The notes under the pieces: generated by a model
What the model saw: the letters and a program-made list of their open reading frames with translations, nothing else
Databases searched by the model: none
What the model was told of the DNA's origin: nothing
Position numbers and translations under genes: made by a program
Shown here: positions 22,101-27,541 of the stretch, one piece after another
Position numbering within the stretch: position 1 is the first letter of the stretch
Layout of the letters: each line of letters starts with the position of its first letter
Assembly: GCA_009767595.1 (NCBI GenBank)
Contig: VSDK01022210.1
Coordinates: 151,805-215,804, forward strand
DNA from: Symbiodinium kawagutii
Lineage: Eukaryota > Sar > Dinophyceae > Suessiales > Symbiodiniaceae
Length of the DNA stretch: 64,000 bases
Direction: 5' to 3'

Positions 22101-25100
22101 CCAAAGCAGGAATCCTCTCCTGATATCAAGTCCTCCCACGACTCCTTCCAACATGTGCGAAACAAATCTCTGCTAGTGTTGCTGGATTGCTCGCAGCTAT
22201 TGTTGAACCCGGCTTTGCAAGTCGTGGTATCGCTGAGTCAGTGCTAGTCTTTAGTGTCTCAGTTTAACTCAAGCATGTCATGTCTATAATACCACTAGAA
22301 CCAAATGATACATCTCAAACTGCACTCCAACCACTTTAAATCAAGTAACCATGGGTCCAACATTTACACCCATGATTCAGCTTCAACTTCTCAATGAGTA
22401 GCTACAGAATTCTTGCTTAGGCCATTGCCACTATCATTAGCCATTGATCCAACTGGCCGTGGGTTAAAACCCTGTACCCCTGGTTCCCCTATCATTAACC
22501 ATTGTTTTCCCTATTTTTGTTGGTGATTATTCCCAGTAGTTGCTTGGTGACCCTGACAACTTCGTTTTGCAGCTTGGTGGCTCAGGGTCCAGGATCCTGA
22601 AGATCACCTGCACGAAGGGGTAGAAGCATTCCACGCCTGACTACTCTGGCGGCTTGCTGACTCGGTTGATGGTCGATGACTTGTTTTTCCAATGAAGTAT
22701 GGTTGGTAATAAATTGTTGTTGGTCGATTTATTGTTGATGGCTTCTCATTAATTGTTTTTCCCGATTGGTAATAAAATGGTTCAACAATGCTCAATCGTT
22801 GATACATTGTCTCCACATTTTTGAGTAGCTTAATTCCGTCGAGATGACTAAATAGTGATTAATCAATGGTTAATTGTTTACTGGTTTAAAAAACAGAATG
22901 GCCAATCAATGGTTTTTGGATGCTTTACATGGTTGATACTCAACACATCTTAACACTCATTCAAAGCTGTGGATTGTGGTGACAGTAGCACTCGTCAATC
23001 CTCGAGGATCGAAGTTCAGAATGTATGTTCCAGCTGTTCCTTGAATTTTGCCACCCCCGCAATAGCCACGACAAAAACTGAGTCAGTTTCAGATCCCAAA
23101 TCTGCTACATCAACCGCTGATGTGTGCAACATCCTTCCTAGACTGTCACTAGCCCTGCACTGGCCCCGAGTTCACCAACATTTTTGTAGCTCAATTCTCG
23201 GATATTTCGGAGGCTGAAAACCTCCAAACCCTATACCTTTTTAGGCGTGTCCCACGGTCGCCCGTGTGCCCCGTGGTGGCTGGGTGGTGGCTACCCTGCC
23301 TTCGGTGCTGAAGTGCTCCGTTGTTTCGAAGTGGAGCTGAAAGACCTCGCGGTGACAGTGGCAAACTAGGATTGGTGATGGCTACTGCTGGGCAACTATG
23401 GTTAGTCAGCTAAGAATATTAGGGATGGTTAGGGATGGTTAGGGATGGAACCCTAGTCGATAGGTGATGCCAACGATGGCTAAGAATGTTAGGGATGGTG
23501 AGGGACCCAAGAATGGTTAAGTAGTGGTTCATCATGGCTAGCAGCTAGCAGTGGTTGGTTGGTTGCTGATGGTCAGGGATGTCGGCCAATGATGGTTAGG
23601 GATGATTAGTTATGGCTGATGGTGAAGGAGTTGGTTTTAAATTAATGGGTAATCATGGCTAGTAGTGGGTAGTTAGTTGATGATGGTTGGGGATGGTGGG
23701 CGATGACGGTTAGGGATGGCTACGGCCAAAGGTTGACAACAATTGAACATAAAAATGTGATATAAGTGGCAATGGTTACTGGCAATAATGCTGGCCAACG
23801 AAGGGTAACAATGATTGAAGTGTTAGTTTGATGATGGGTAATCACTAGCAATGGCTAGCAGTGATCAAAATCGCAAGGGCTGAAAGAATCAAACATCATC
23901 AACAATCGGGCCAACAACTGGATTCATACAAGGAGGGCAATTGTGAATACCACTAGGGGTTCATCATTTGTTATTAGCCAAAGGTGACATAAAGCTTAAA
24001 GTCTTCACGTGGTATTAACCAAAGTGATGTTAAGTGTTGGTTGGACCAACGAATGGCTCGATGAGTTGGTCCGTCACTTGATCGTCTTGGGAAAATGGTC
24101 CTCCATCGGTGTTTGTACCACTTGGTGAGCGGCCGCTTGTGGGGCGGCCGGGCAGGGCCACCCCTGGCTCCTGGCCTCGCTCCCAACCACCAGCCACTTG
24201 TTGGTAAGTAATCAACTGTTCTCCATTGTTAATAACATAAGTATCATTCATTGGAGATTCATTGGCTGTTGAACTATCATTCATGAATCATCACTATCAT
24301 CACCATTCATCATCAAACATTCATCCTGGCTATTGAAATCGTTAACGGAACCCTGTCCTCTACGCCCCAAACTCCCCAAAGTCCACTGGCCTCCCCCTGA
24401 CTCAACGGCTTCGCCAACGCCATGCTCAGGCGGCCATCGAGGCCGGTGGAGGACTCCTCCAAAAGCGGAGCACCAAGTGATGACGCATAGAACTGGCTAC
24501 GAAACACGGGGAAATCGACTGAGAAATCCTACAAATTGGTGGCCAAAACGAGAGTATCCTGAAGATTTTCCCCCGAAAGTGAGGGATAATCTGGTCGAAT
24601 GTTCATGATTATTAATCCATCTATGACAGATAAAAAATATCAAGACATGTTTGTAAAGATGATGCATGGTGACATAGTTGTGTTTCCGTCATGGGATGCC
24701 CGAGATGCCGGCACACATATTGTTGGTAAGTTTATAGGCATATTATTCACTGATAATAGCTGATGATAGTAAACCAACCAGGTCTGCCACAAGTGATCTA
24801 TCTTGAAAGGGCCAATCATTCAGCCGGGCTGGTAAGCTATGGAGTACCGCAGGATACCGGCTCAACCACCAGCGAAAACCACGAGCATGTGTGGAGATGT
24901 CCCGAGTTTTTGAAGGATTTTTGCGAACATTGCCTCCTCAAATATCCTGAAATGGTACATCTCTTTATCTTGGGGATGTCAAGGCAGTGCTTTTAGGATT
25001 GCTGAGAAGCGATTGGGGTACCAACGGGCGATGATTTGGGGGTGGACTCTTGCCTTTGCTTGCTTCAAAGGCAACCCGCAGGGCCACCACATGTCACAGT

Positions 25101-26592
25101 CGCTCTGCCAAGGAGTCTACGGAATTGAAGCATCACCTAAAAGTGTTGTATCATTCAGAAATCAATTTTTGCAGCCCTATTGAAACAACAATCATGCAAA
25201 TTTGCATCAATCATAGACCCATTTCAGCATGGAACAACACTCCTGCAAGCTGCAAGCACCCGTCCGTGATTGTCTTCCACTGCAGCTCGCCATCCTCATG
25301 TTCTCCACAGCTCCTTAGGCAAAACTGCATGTCACCCAGTAACCATTCACAGCAAGATGCCGTGAAAATGATGCGGAACACTAATAAAACGCCTTTCGCA
25401 ATGTTTGATGAGGGAGGCGGGAGGCAAAACATCGTATAAATGATGGCACATTGAGCGAAGGAATTATATATTAGGTCTACAAACCTCATAGCTAAACGAG
25501 GATTTCCTACTGACTTGTTTCACCCTCCCTCGTCCCAAAGTAAACACAAGTAAACTCCATTCCAACACATCCTTCCACATATGGCTTTACCCATGAATGA
25601 TGTACCTTCAACTCGCTTGTCACTTCCCCTAATGACGATCATTGGCTCGGCAGGTTGGGGTACCACCATCTGCGGCCAGCCCGAATGGCGGATAGTACAT
25701 CCATCGTAGAAATCACCAACATCACCCAACATCCTCGATGATCCTAGGCCACTCATGACCCAACATGCCGGGCATCAATCGCACACGAAGACCAGCCGCA
25801 GGCTTACCAGTGGCAGTGTTCAGCACCTTAGCGCGGAGGTGCCACCACAATGGTCCCAAAGTACCAGCCACCCAGCCACCCGCGTTTTCCCTCTTGCACT
25901 GCACTGGCGTTCGATATAACATGAGGGCTTACGATGGGTGTAGGATGTTGGGATGGGTCACAACTCAGAACCAACCGGTGACTGGTCATAGCTTTGGGAT
26001 CTTTGGGATGTGGACAAAGGTGGATGACCATCCCCGGGTGACCAGACTCCACACGTTGTAGCAGGCCCCGATGGATCCACGACTTCCTGGAAAGTCGTCA
26101 CCAATCCCTGAGGGCTTAGTCCTACCTAACATCACCCAGATATATGTCCAAAATGATCCAAATATGGTTTTAATCATGAGAAGTTGTAGTGCTACTTTCC
26201 GGACCGGTTTGGATCTGGCAAAGTCCTTTTCAAAACGACCATCCGGCGCTGATGAAAATATATCATGCCCGCAGGACCATCACCCATGATGAATTGAGCA
26301 CTGATCAGCCATTTAGAACTGAAGTGTTGGATACACCAACCAGTGCAGCACCAACCATTCACAATCCTATCACATGTGTTCACCATCTTTAAGCATCATT
26401 GACCAGGGAACCATCAGGCCCCAACCAAGTTTCAACATCAGCTGAACCACTTCCGGTCCCTGCTCCATTGGGCAGCCCCACATGTGTGGTGATCGTGGTT
26501 TCTTTCGCATCCATCGCCCACACACGCAGATTGACGCGTTGACCAAGCGGCGCAATGGCGGTGGCTGTTGCAAAAGGTTGTGACAAATCAAG
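13118..26592 (-). CDS. URAH: 5-hydroxyisourate hydrolase gene, six exons identified
   Basis: Exons: 26592-26482, 25826-25777, 24496-24394, 23345-23300, 22636-22582 and 13181-13118 (stop). All five junctions keep phase. The product matches the transthyretin-related 5-hydroxyisourate hydrolase family: TTH|VLNTATGKPAAG, then STGLDGR, FYPFVQVIF, HHHVPLLISPFGYSTYRGS-stop. The family's catalytic His, Arg, second His and C-terminal YRGS are all present, so the enzyme should be functional if spliced as modelled. It hydrolyses 5-hydroxyisourate to OHCU after urate oxidase. That is relevant to algae that store uric acid, although the algal role is inference. No C-terminal SKL peroxisome signal. The first exon found encodes an unrecognised extension before the core, so more exons probably lie upstream. 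The last intron contains the copia element in antisense. Confidence 0.85.
13674..13678. repeat. Target site duplication, left copy
   Basis: TAATA directly before the 5' LTR, identical to 22043-22047. Confidence 0.93.
13679..13947 (+). repeat. 5' LTR
   Basis: 269 bp, begins TGTGAATTCC and ends GTCAATCACA; TGTGA/TCACA terminal inverted repeat. 268/269 identical to the 3' LTR. No obvious TATA box; start site not assignable. Confidence 0.97.
13949..13961 (+). other. Primer binding site
   Basis: One base after the LTR: TGGTAGCGGAGCC. It matches the common copia site TGGTATCAGAGC (complementary to the 3' end of initiator Met-tRNA) at 10 of 12 positions, so priming by an initiator-type tRNA with altered acceptor bases is likely. 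Confidence 0.75.
14059..14349 (+). CDS. Gag N-terminal segment (frame 1, broken from the main ORF)
   Basis: The ATG at 14059 opens a 96-codon frame whose first about 70 residues are gag-like (WSQIPKFVPGVTNVQEYTQK, then LKFLASLLPVDFLDQLAPRA). After about 14265 this frame becomes implausible (Cys/Ser-rich) while gag-like sequence resumes in frame 2 (EKLRVKSVDG). Frame 2 is closed upstream by TGA at 14201-14203 and has no ATG before about 14440. The capsid precursor is therefore split by a frame change between 14204 and 14346. It could be a small indel, a +1 programmed shift or an assembly error. Confidence 0.7.
   Translation: MPAPGTQGGSTSSEADAQSTMSSVPLPWSQIPKFVPGVTNVQEYTQKLKFLASLLPVDFLDQLAPRAEDRSRETSCEECGRSCCTHHRHWRILGKH
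14204..21778 (+). CDS. Copia polyprotein: gag-protease-MTase-like-integrase-RT-RNase H
   Basis: One frame stays open for over 2500 codons (numbering here from 14228). Zinc knuckle C278-C281-H286-C291 (CRKCGVLGHWKAEC) follows a Gly/Lys-rich basic stretch. Protease DTGA is at 424-427. A methyltransferase-like domain spans about 945-1120 (C1008, E1060). Integrase has an HHCC finger (H1420, H1425, C1453, C1456) and D1483, D1542, E1576. RT has FDIKTAF (D2063) and HVDD (D2159, D2160). RNase H has D2313, E2366, D2412, D2461. All catalytic residues are intact. Residues about 620-877 are Ser/Arg-rich and look out of frame; there the frame +1 ORF is the protein-like one. The stop TGA lies inside the 3' LTR. 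No true ATG starts this frame near its 5' end, so it depends on the frame-1 gag start. Confidence 0.93.
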   Translation, partial: SSWRRYCLLISLISWLPELRIAPEKLRVKSVDGVAALITAIGGSWGSTELEERYEYFEKALYQTVQRSDESHDSFLSRMDANFEELLARGTTLEEVRAYVLLKQSTLPAEDKKRILLEHEGKLSYAPVVKSYRLLGSRFFSEVQAGRASTKNKVYDTLTVDHQPDEMTGDGAPDRAFYAGFEEPDGVEADQDYIEAMAAQEDSDAVAVCNFENELEEFLQEVPDMQEAMTSYIEARTRLLEKRRNRGFWPTKGRGGKGFGGKGKSKSKGYSKGREQLLARIAKSRCRKCGVLGHWKAECPQNQAENSSMNSSAATANVVFTQPFMSFDAATALDESISEVESEPEASESCPQFSCSHAACFVSWHTSKVEAQHNLHHRMSRFLKQTGKPVRHGQFIKSAAPSLRRPGPLLTDEPSSMIMLSQAESATRAILDTGASRSIIGDKTLKRLQEQLPTHVQEAITTRSSQVKFRFGNNQSLTSMYQVRLPLKCTGNRKLWLSVEVVTGNTPFLFSKRAFKSLQGTLDTQTDSCCLPRVSSEPIKLSLSPTGLYLLDRLDLCEPPDHRNLTNDFVGNVNEDSKPPISQVRDSDIDGDKSMSLGSLVPTSKFSFAKHSSHKSMFQKDVRRKPCSSRPPVVSPDCDFPDRATQHAEHGVSPQDRGRVRHRAADAPTASLRAAVGATGCPDRREQSRPRRCSGSTSDKHDARAPESTSTARVPDESTASASEWSSHSSSSRSQLPENSSSSCSRSIIELNAFGHSTEQTGVHAGPQGHCGNPSQDSSIDCSESCLDRSVRGRGVRGGDDGDSSNGVQQRSASVGPSSAWQPDLGRVGQLRSELGQETSRSHVRIRASDRSGICPMEHLSLSASVGRTEGFCPILSHSSSKLGGMSQDETAWISQSQLHQDVKSMKQFLVNESPWKKYHSSGVQDRINHVCQSVENSLIQDLNDRVSSKTNRSVFLLEIYANDHSPLTEAVRRLGLTCYRFTKRDGDLATFAGRYKLWQLIERLQPEHVWLAPECGPWSGWTHLNKWKSLRLYDQITAKQEAQQVHVRLCAQLCLYQVKKGKHFHVEQPLGSHLLKQKPMQRVFPHAVSAQFDMCRFGLHVPKTRFFIRKSSVVVTSSKQLFHFLHDRKCLSNHDHQRIEGNASIAGKSQRLSQFCATYCTGFASQIAKHLSMTHHDHVGLDEQAYMQDEPPQKKLRFSFPAASGHAPIDLDVSMPSVSNPASLVPEASNSESLPSRPSIPEQWKLILEALQSQAPRVGNHRCSVDSDLQHRISQLIPDMIPESHFICRGTERYQVPLQAPASRDYPLRVTVSKHRESGEIIVGQVEDWHNATRQFRIRKHVPSSLTLTIFGRRSISESQPAASPEVAGDDPPNPAAPDPVVVRPQVTERTSNEACEGWAPPPIPLHGPKFRNLSSQEKSDLIIKLHKQLGHPDPQVLASHLQVQGAADAIVQAAREYVCDACVESTSIRHQRPSRLHEPKEFNDVIGMDGFFWRGRAGFQVLVLHCIDESSLFHLGKRLENRHCEHVIDAFGNMWSSWAGNPNVVYSDPAGEFRSDQWFDFLQQNGSIIQLTTEAWQKGRIERHGAVLKNMLDRFDGEKTIADVTEFDMILRACFQAKNALTRHQGYSPEQIVLGKSSRIPASLTSDENAMSHSLAIGEDLEGERFRRNLEIRSAARKQFLLADNDASIRRALLRRSCPMRGPFVPGQYVMYWHKRMKANRRETGRWCGPAKVLCTDGSSIVWISHGDRMLRSSPESLRPASIREWNSLIGAPNVDEPREPHEGPDPSGVELLESEYSPSVAVPSPNIEIDPPLSQQFSDQPESERTSESLVESGPPESPVGSIADPGSAVEEEPTEAEGDSHFAEILNCSEVLNTHPSQDVICNWTEFQGGHCNDVCLAEDDLPFLEEPLTRSSEQCFVLEVPLTQKDILSWAQSSKPEELAQVASASKRARAEVNVKHLSVEDQKLFNAAKDAELNCWIQTSALKPILRKHLNPNQILQSRWVLTWKDTSEDGSNSSRKAKARLVVLGYQDPQLTEVSRDAPTLTREGRHTILQIISSQRWVLTSFDIKTAFLRGKADERNPLAMEPPRELRDKLQLPSDQVCALVGNAYGRVDAPLLFYKELSGQLQKLGFKVHPLEPCIHYLETVKNGVRTLHGVLGTHVDDGVCGGDEWFPSRVEMLRKVLPFGAYKQRKFVFTGILLEQNPDFSIKASQKEYVQSISSIDIGKKRREQSEDLATESELSRLRALIGSLQYATTHTRPDMASKLGEVQVQLSRPTVQTLMLANKVLREAQLTSDVCIYFRPISPQDLTHVVFGDASFASPKQLSSFQGTLVCATTPQLDANQKAPLSPLTWSSKKIARVVRSRLSAEAFSMSRSVDKMGWCRLLWGTLMVDQFDWRNPAFSFSRMRHAVVVTDCKSLFDLVSRRAMPTCEEYRTTLEVLLIKERCQEHCKFRWIPTSLQLADPLTKPMDASLLRIVLEQGAFQLFDEDSSLQTNAHRKLAQNWLSERVSQQKKVSGV
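16143..16862 (+). CDS. Overlapping ORF: coiled coil plus DPGYVQW-motif domain (239 aa)
   Basis: In frame 3 inside the polyprotein region. It starts at ATG 16143 (MPSMVSALKTVAESVIGLL), then about residues 12-78 form a Gln/Leu-rich coiled coil (QQLEQQDVLIEENSQDLE). A Pro/Ser/Thr-rich linker, an acidic EVFEEEEF stretch and a C-terminal domain with SWGRKHRGHTFEFVLRTDPG-YVQW (D205-W211) follow. That pattern resembles the small G-K-x-x-G-x-T...DPGYxxW domain seen in DUF3820/ExoX C-terminal proteins and, from memory, in dinoflagellate retroelement polyproteins. Its TGA (16860-16862) overlaps the frame-2 ATG (16859-16861) as ATGA. In this interval frame 2 encodes only Ser/Arg-rich sequence. It is either a separate accessory protein or a polyprotein segment displaced by two compensating indels. 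Confidence 0.65.
   Translation: MPSMVSALKTVAESVIGLLTLLLQAFVQQLEQQDVLIEENSQDLEGAAGQHLTSMMLELQNQRQLLESLMNQQQVPQNGRRTQAPPEANSQRTPPLPVRGASSSSTPLATPQSRPASTPAPKAIAGIPLRTPPSTAASHAWTEVFEEEEFVVETMVTPATGSNNAVPALALPLPGNLTLEEWGNFVVSWGRKHRGHTFEFVLRTDPGYVQWSISRYQHLSDEQKDFVRYCRTVRPNLEA
17060..17590 (+). other. C5-cytosine-methyltransferase-like domain within the polyprotein
   Basis: Residues about 945-1120 contain three motifs in the order and spacing of C5 methyltransferases: LLEIYANDHSPLTEAVRRLG (motif I position, LDLFAGxGG-like), APECGPWSGW (motif IV position, PPCQPW-like, with Cys1008 as the would-be nucleophile and Glu in place of the second Pro) and FHVEQPLGS (motif VI position, ENP/ENV-like, Glu1060). 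The glycine-rich SAM loop is poorly conserved, so it may bind another ligand or be inactive. Motifs IX and X and a target recognition domain were not identified. Confidence 0.6.
21754..21773 (+). other. Weak polypurine tract candidate
   Basis: Purine-rich AAAAGAAAG at 21756-21764, then TTTCGGGAG next to the 3' LTR. It overlaps the last polyprotein codons. Interrupted by pyrimidines, so tentative. Confidence 0.4.
21774..22042 (+). repeat. 3' LTR
   Basis: 269 bp, same ends as the 5' LTR; one mismatch, at 21838. The polyprotein stop codon lies at its positions 3-5. Confidence 0.97.
22043..22047. repeat. Target site duplication, right copy
   Basis: TAATA directly after the 3' LTR. Confidence 0.93.
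22454..22545 (+). mobile_element. Family A element, copy 3 (right end degraded)
   Basis: TGGCCGTGGGTTAAAACCCTG followed by the conserved core; the terminal GACCCATAGCCA is not preserved. Confidence 0.55.
22582..22636 (-). CDS. URAH: Hydroxyisourate hydrolase exon 5
   Basis: CAG acceptor and GC donor (CCTGA|GCCACC). Encodes VECFYPFVQVIFRILDP: the FYP strand that precedes the final HYHVPLL segment in the family. 55 nt; enters in phase 1 and leaves in phase 2. Confidence 0.85.
23300..23345 (-). CDS. URAH: Hydroxyisourate hydrolase exon 4
   Basis: GAG acceptor and GC donor (GAAG|GCAGGG). Encodes VFQLHFETTEHFSTE, the G-x-Y-x-L-x-F-x-T...F strand region of transthyretin-like proteins. Joins exon 3 as SQG-VFQLHF. 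Confidence 0.85.
23346..24393 (-). other. Hydroxyisourate hydrolase intron 3
   Basis: Starts GA (GGGGAGGCC), ends GAG. Contains GGTTAGGGATGG-type low-complexity sequence and an unexplained GC-rich patch at 24120-24185. Confidence 0.65.
24394..24496 (-). CDS. URAH: Hydroxyisourate hydrolase exon 3
   Basis: TAG acceptor and GA donor. 103 nt: one base plus 34 codons. Contains LLEESSTGLDGRLS, where the Arg of the T-x-x-DGR motif is the expected catalytic Arg, followed by LAKPLSQG leading into exon 4. Confidence 0.82.
24497..25776 (-). other. Hydroxyisourate hydrolase intron 2
   Basis: GA donor (CGATT|GATGCC) and TAG acceptor. Mixed composition with short ORFs on both strands, none recognisable. 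Confidence 0.6.
25777..25826 (-). CDS. URAH: Hydroxyisourate hydrolase exon 2
   Basis: CTAAG acceptor; encodes VLNTATGKPAAGLRVR, the N-terminal signature of the family that follows the catalytic THV His. 50 nt, phase 0 to phase 2. Confidence 0.88.
26482..26592 (-). CDS. URAH: Hydroxyisourate hydrolase exon 1 (first one found)
   Basis: CAG acceptor and GT donor (ACACAT|GTGGGG), 37 codons, phase 0 at both ends. It ends KETTITTH, supplying the first catalytic His just before VLNTATG. The upstream part (FATATAIAPLGQRVNLRVWA) is an extension not found in the minimal enzyme; its fold is unknown. Because it has an acceptor and no start Met, earlier exons must exist; coding-like patches at about 26.75-26.87 and 27.0-27.08 kb are candidates. 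Confidence 0.75.
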
Positions 26593-27500
26593 CTGCACTT
26601 TGAAACAAATTACCATGGCTCAAAACCATTCCATCATCAACCATCACTAACCATTGTTTTCCATGTGAACTTTCGGCCAATCTCTTGGCAATGAGATGGG
26701 TCAACACATACTTCGTCCGCAGCGTGATGCGAATGCCCCCCAAAAGAGAAGTCCAAATATAGGGGGGGAGATGTGTCATGCGGCATGATTGAAATCTGCT
26801 TTGCAACATATGAAGTGGCCGTTTCTTGGCCATCCTTCGCAAATCCAACAACCACCAGTCGCGAATGTGTTAGGAGACACATGCTCACAACTTGCTACTG
26901 AAGCGAATCCCAAGCAGCTTTGGCTGAAAACATTGCGTGGAAGGGAAAAACCTGTAGTGCCCGATGCCATCCTATGCCCATGAATCATAGTAAAACGGAG
27001 TTGGAAGCATAACCCGTGTCCAGAACTTGAGCTGCCCCCCCAAATGTAATCTGCATGGTTTGTTTCCAAGGCAGGTAACCGATGGCGCCCATCGCTAGGC
27101 ATGTGGGGATTTTGGATGATTTTGGGTCACGGCCGGGTGGTAACTTTGACATGGATTGTGATGGTCCATCTTTGGAGCGCTCCGGGTCGACCTGGGAAAA
27201 TGACCGCAAGCTACCAGCCTGTGAACAAGGCAGGCTGCCTCACGGGCTGTACGCAGCGGCTGAGGGAGTGAACAGCCCTTCACCCAACCATGGATTGCTG
27301 TCCAGCAAGCCAACGCGTGGATGCTTGAAACTCAGCTGCCAACATGCCAACTGTTCTCGTGTCTCTGCGCTTCTATCACCGATGTTCCTGGGTAGTTCTA
27401 CCGTCAAGCATGTTTTTTAAAGCATATTCCCAGTGGGCTCCACAGCTTGAAAGACTTGTACCTGCTGGAGATCCGATTGCTACATGGTGACTTTCCACAT

Positions 27501-27541
27501 CTATCGAAGGTAGCAGCTGCCATAAGCAACTCAACCAGCGT
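27501..27541 (-). CDS. Tentative kinase C-lobe exon
   Basis: After a CTCAG acceptor one frame reads TLVELLMAAATFDR, like the L-x-x-L-L...D-x-R stretch of subdomains X-XI. Other frames are open, the preceding exon is not identified, and the donor is unclear. Confidence 0.3.

Larger units (their letters stand above)
13182..22581 (-). other. Hydroxyisourate hydrolase intron 5 (9.4 kb, carries the copia element)
   Basis: GC donor (after CCTGA at 22582) and AAG acceptor. Length 9400 bp; subtracting the 8364-bp element and its 5-bp duplication leaves about 1.03 kb, similar to neighbouring introns. The non-element part contains a truncated family A copy (22454-22545), a partial AT tract and low-complexity sequence. 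Confidence 0.8.

Noticed and set aside
24120..24190. GC-rich patch reading GTNTDGG on the minus strand, similar to the T-N-x-D-G-R motif of HIU hydrolases
   Set aside because: Exon 24394-24496 already supplies STGLDGR and joins 23300-23345 in perfect phase. Adding this patch would duplicate the motif and break phase.
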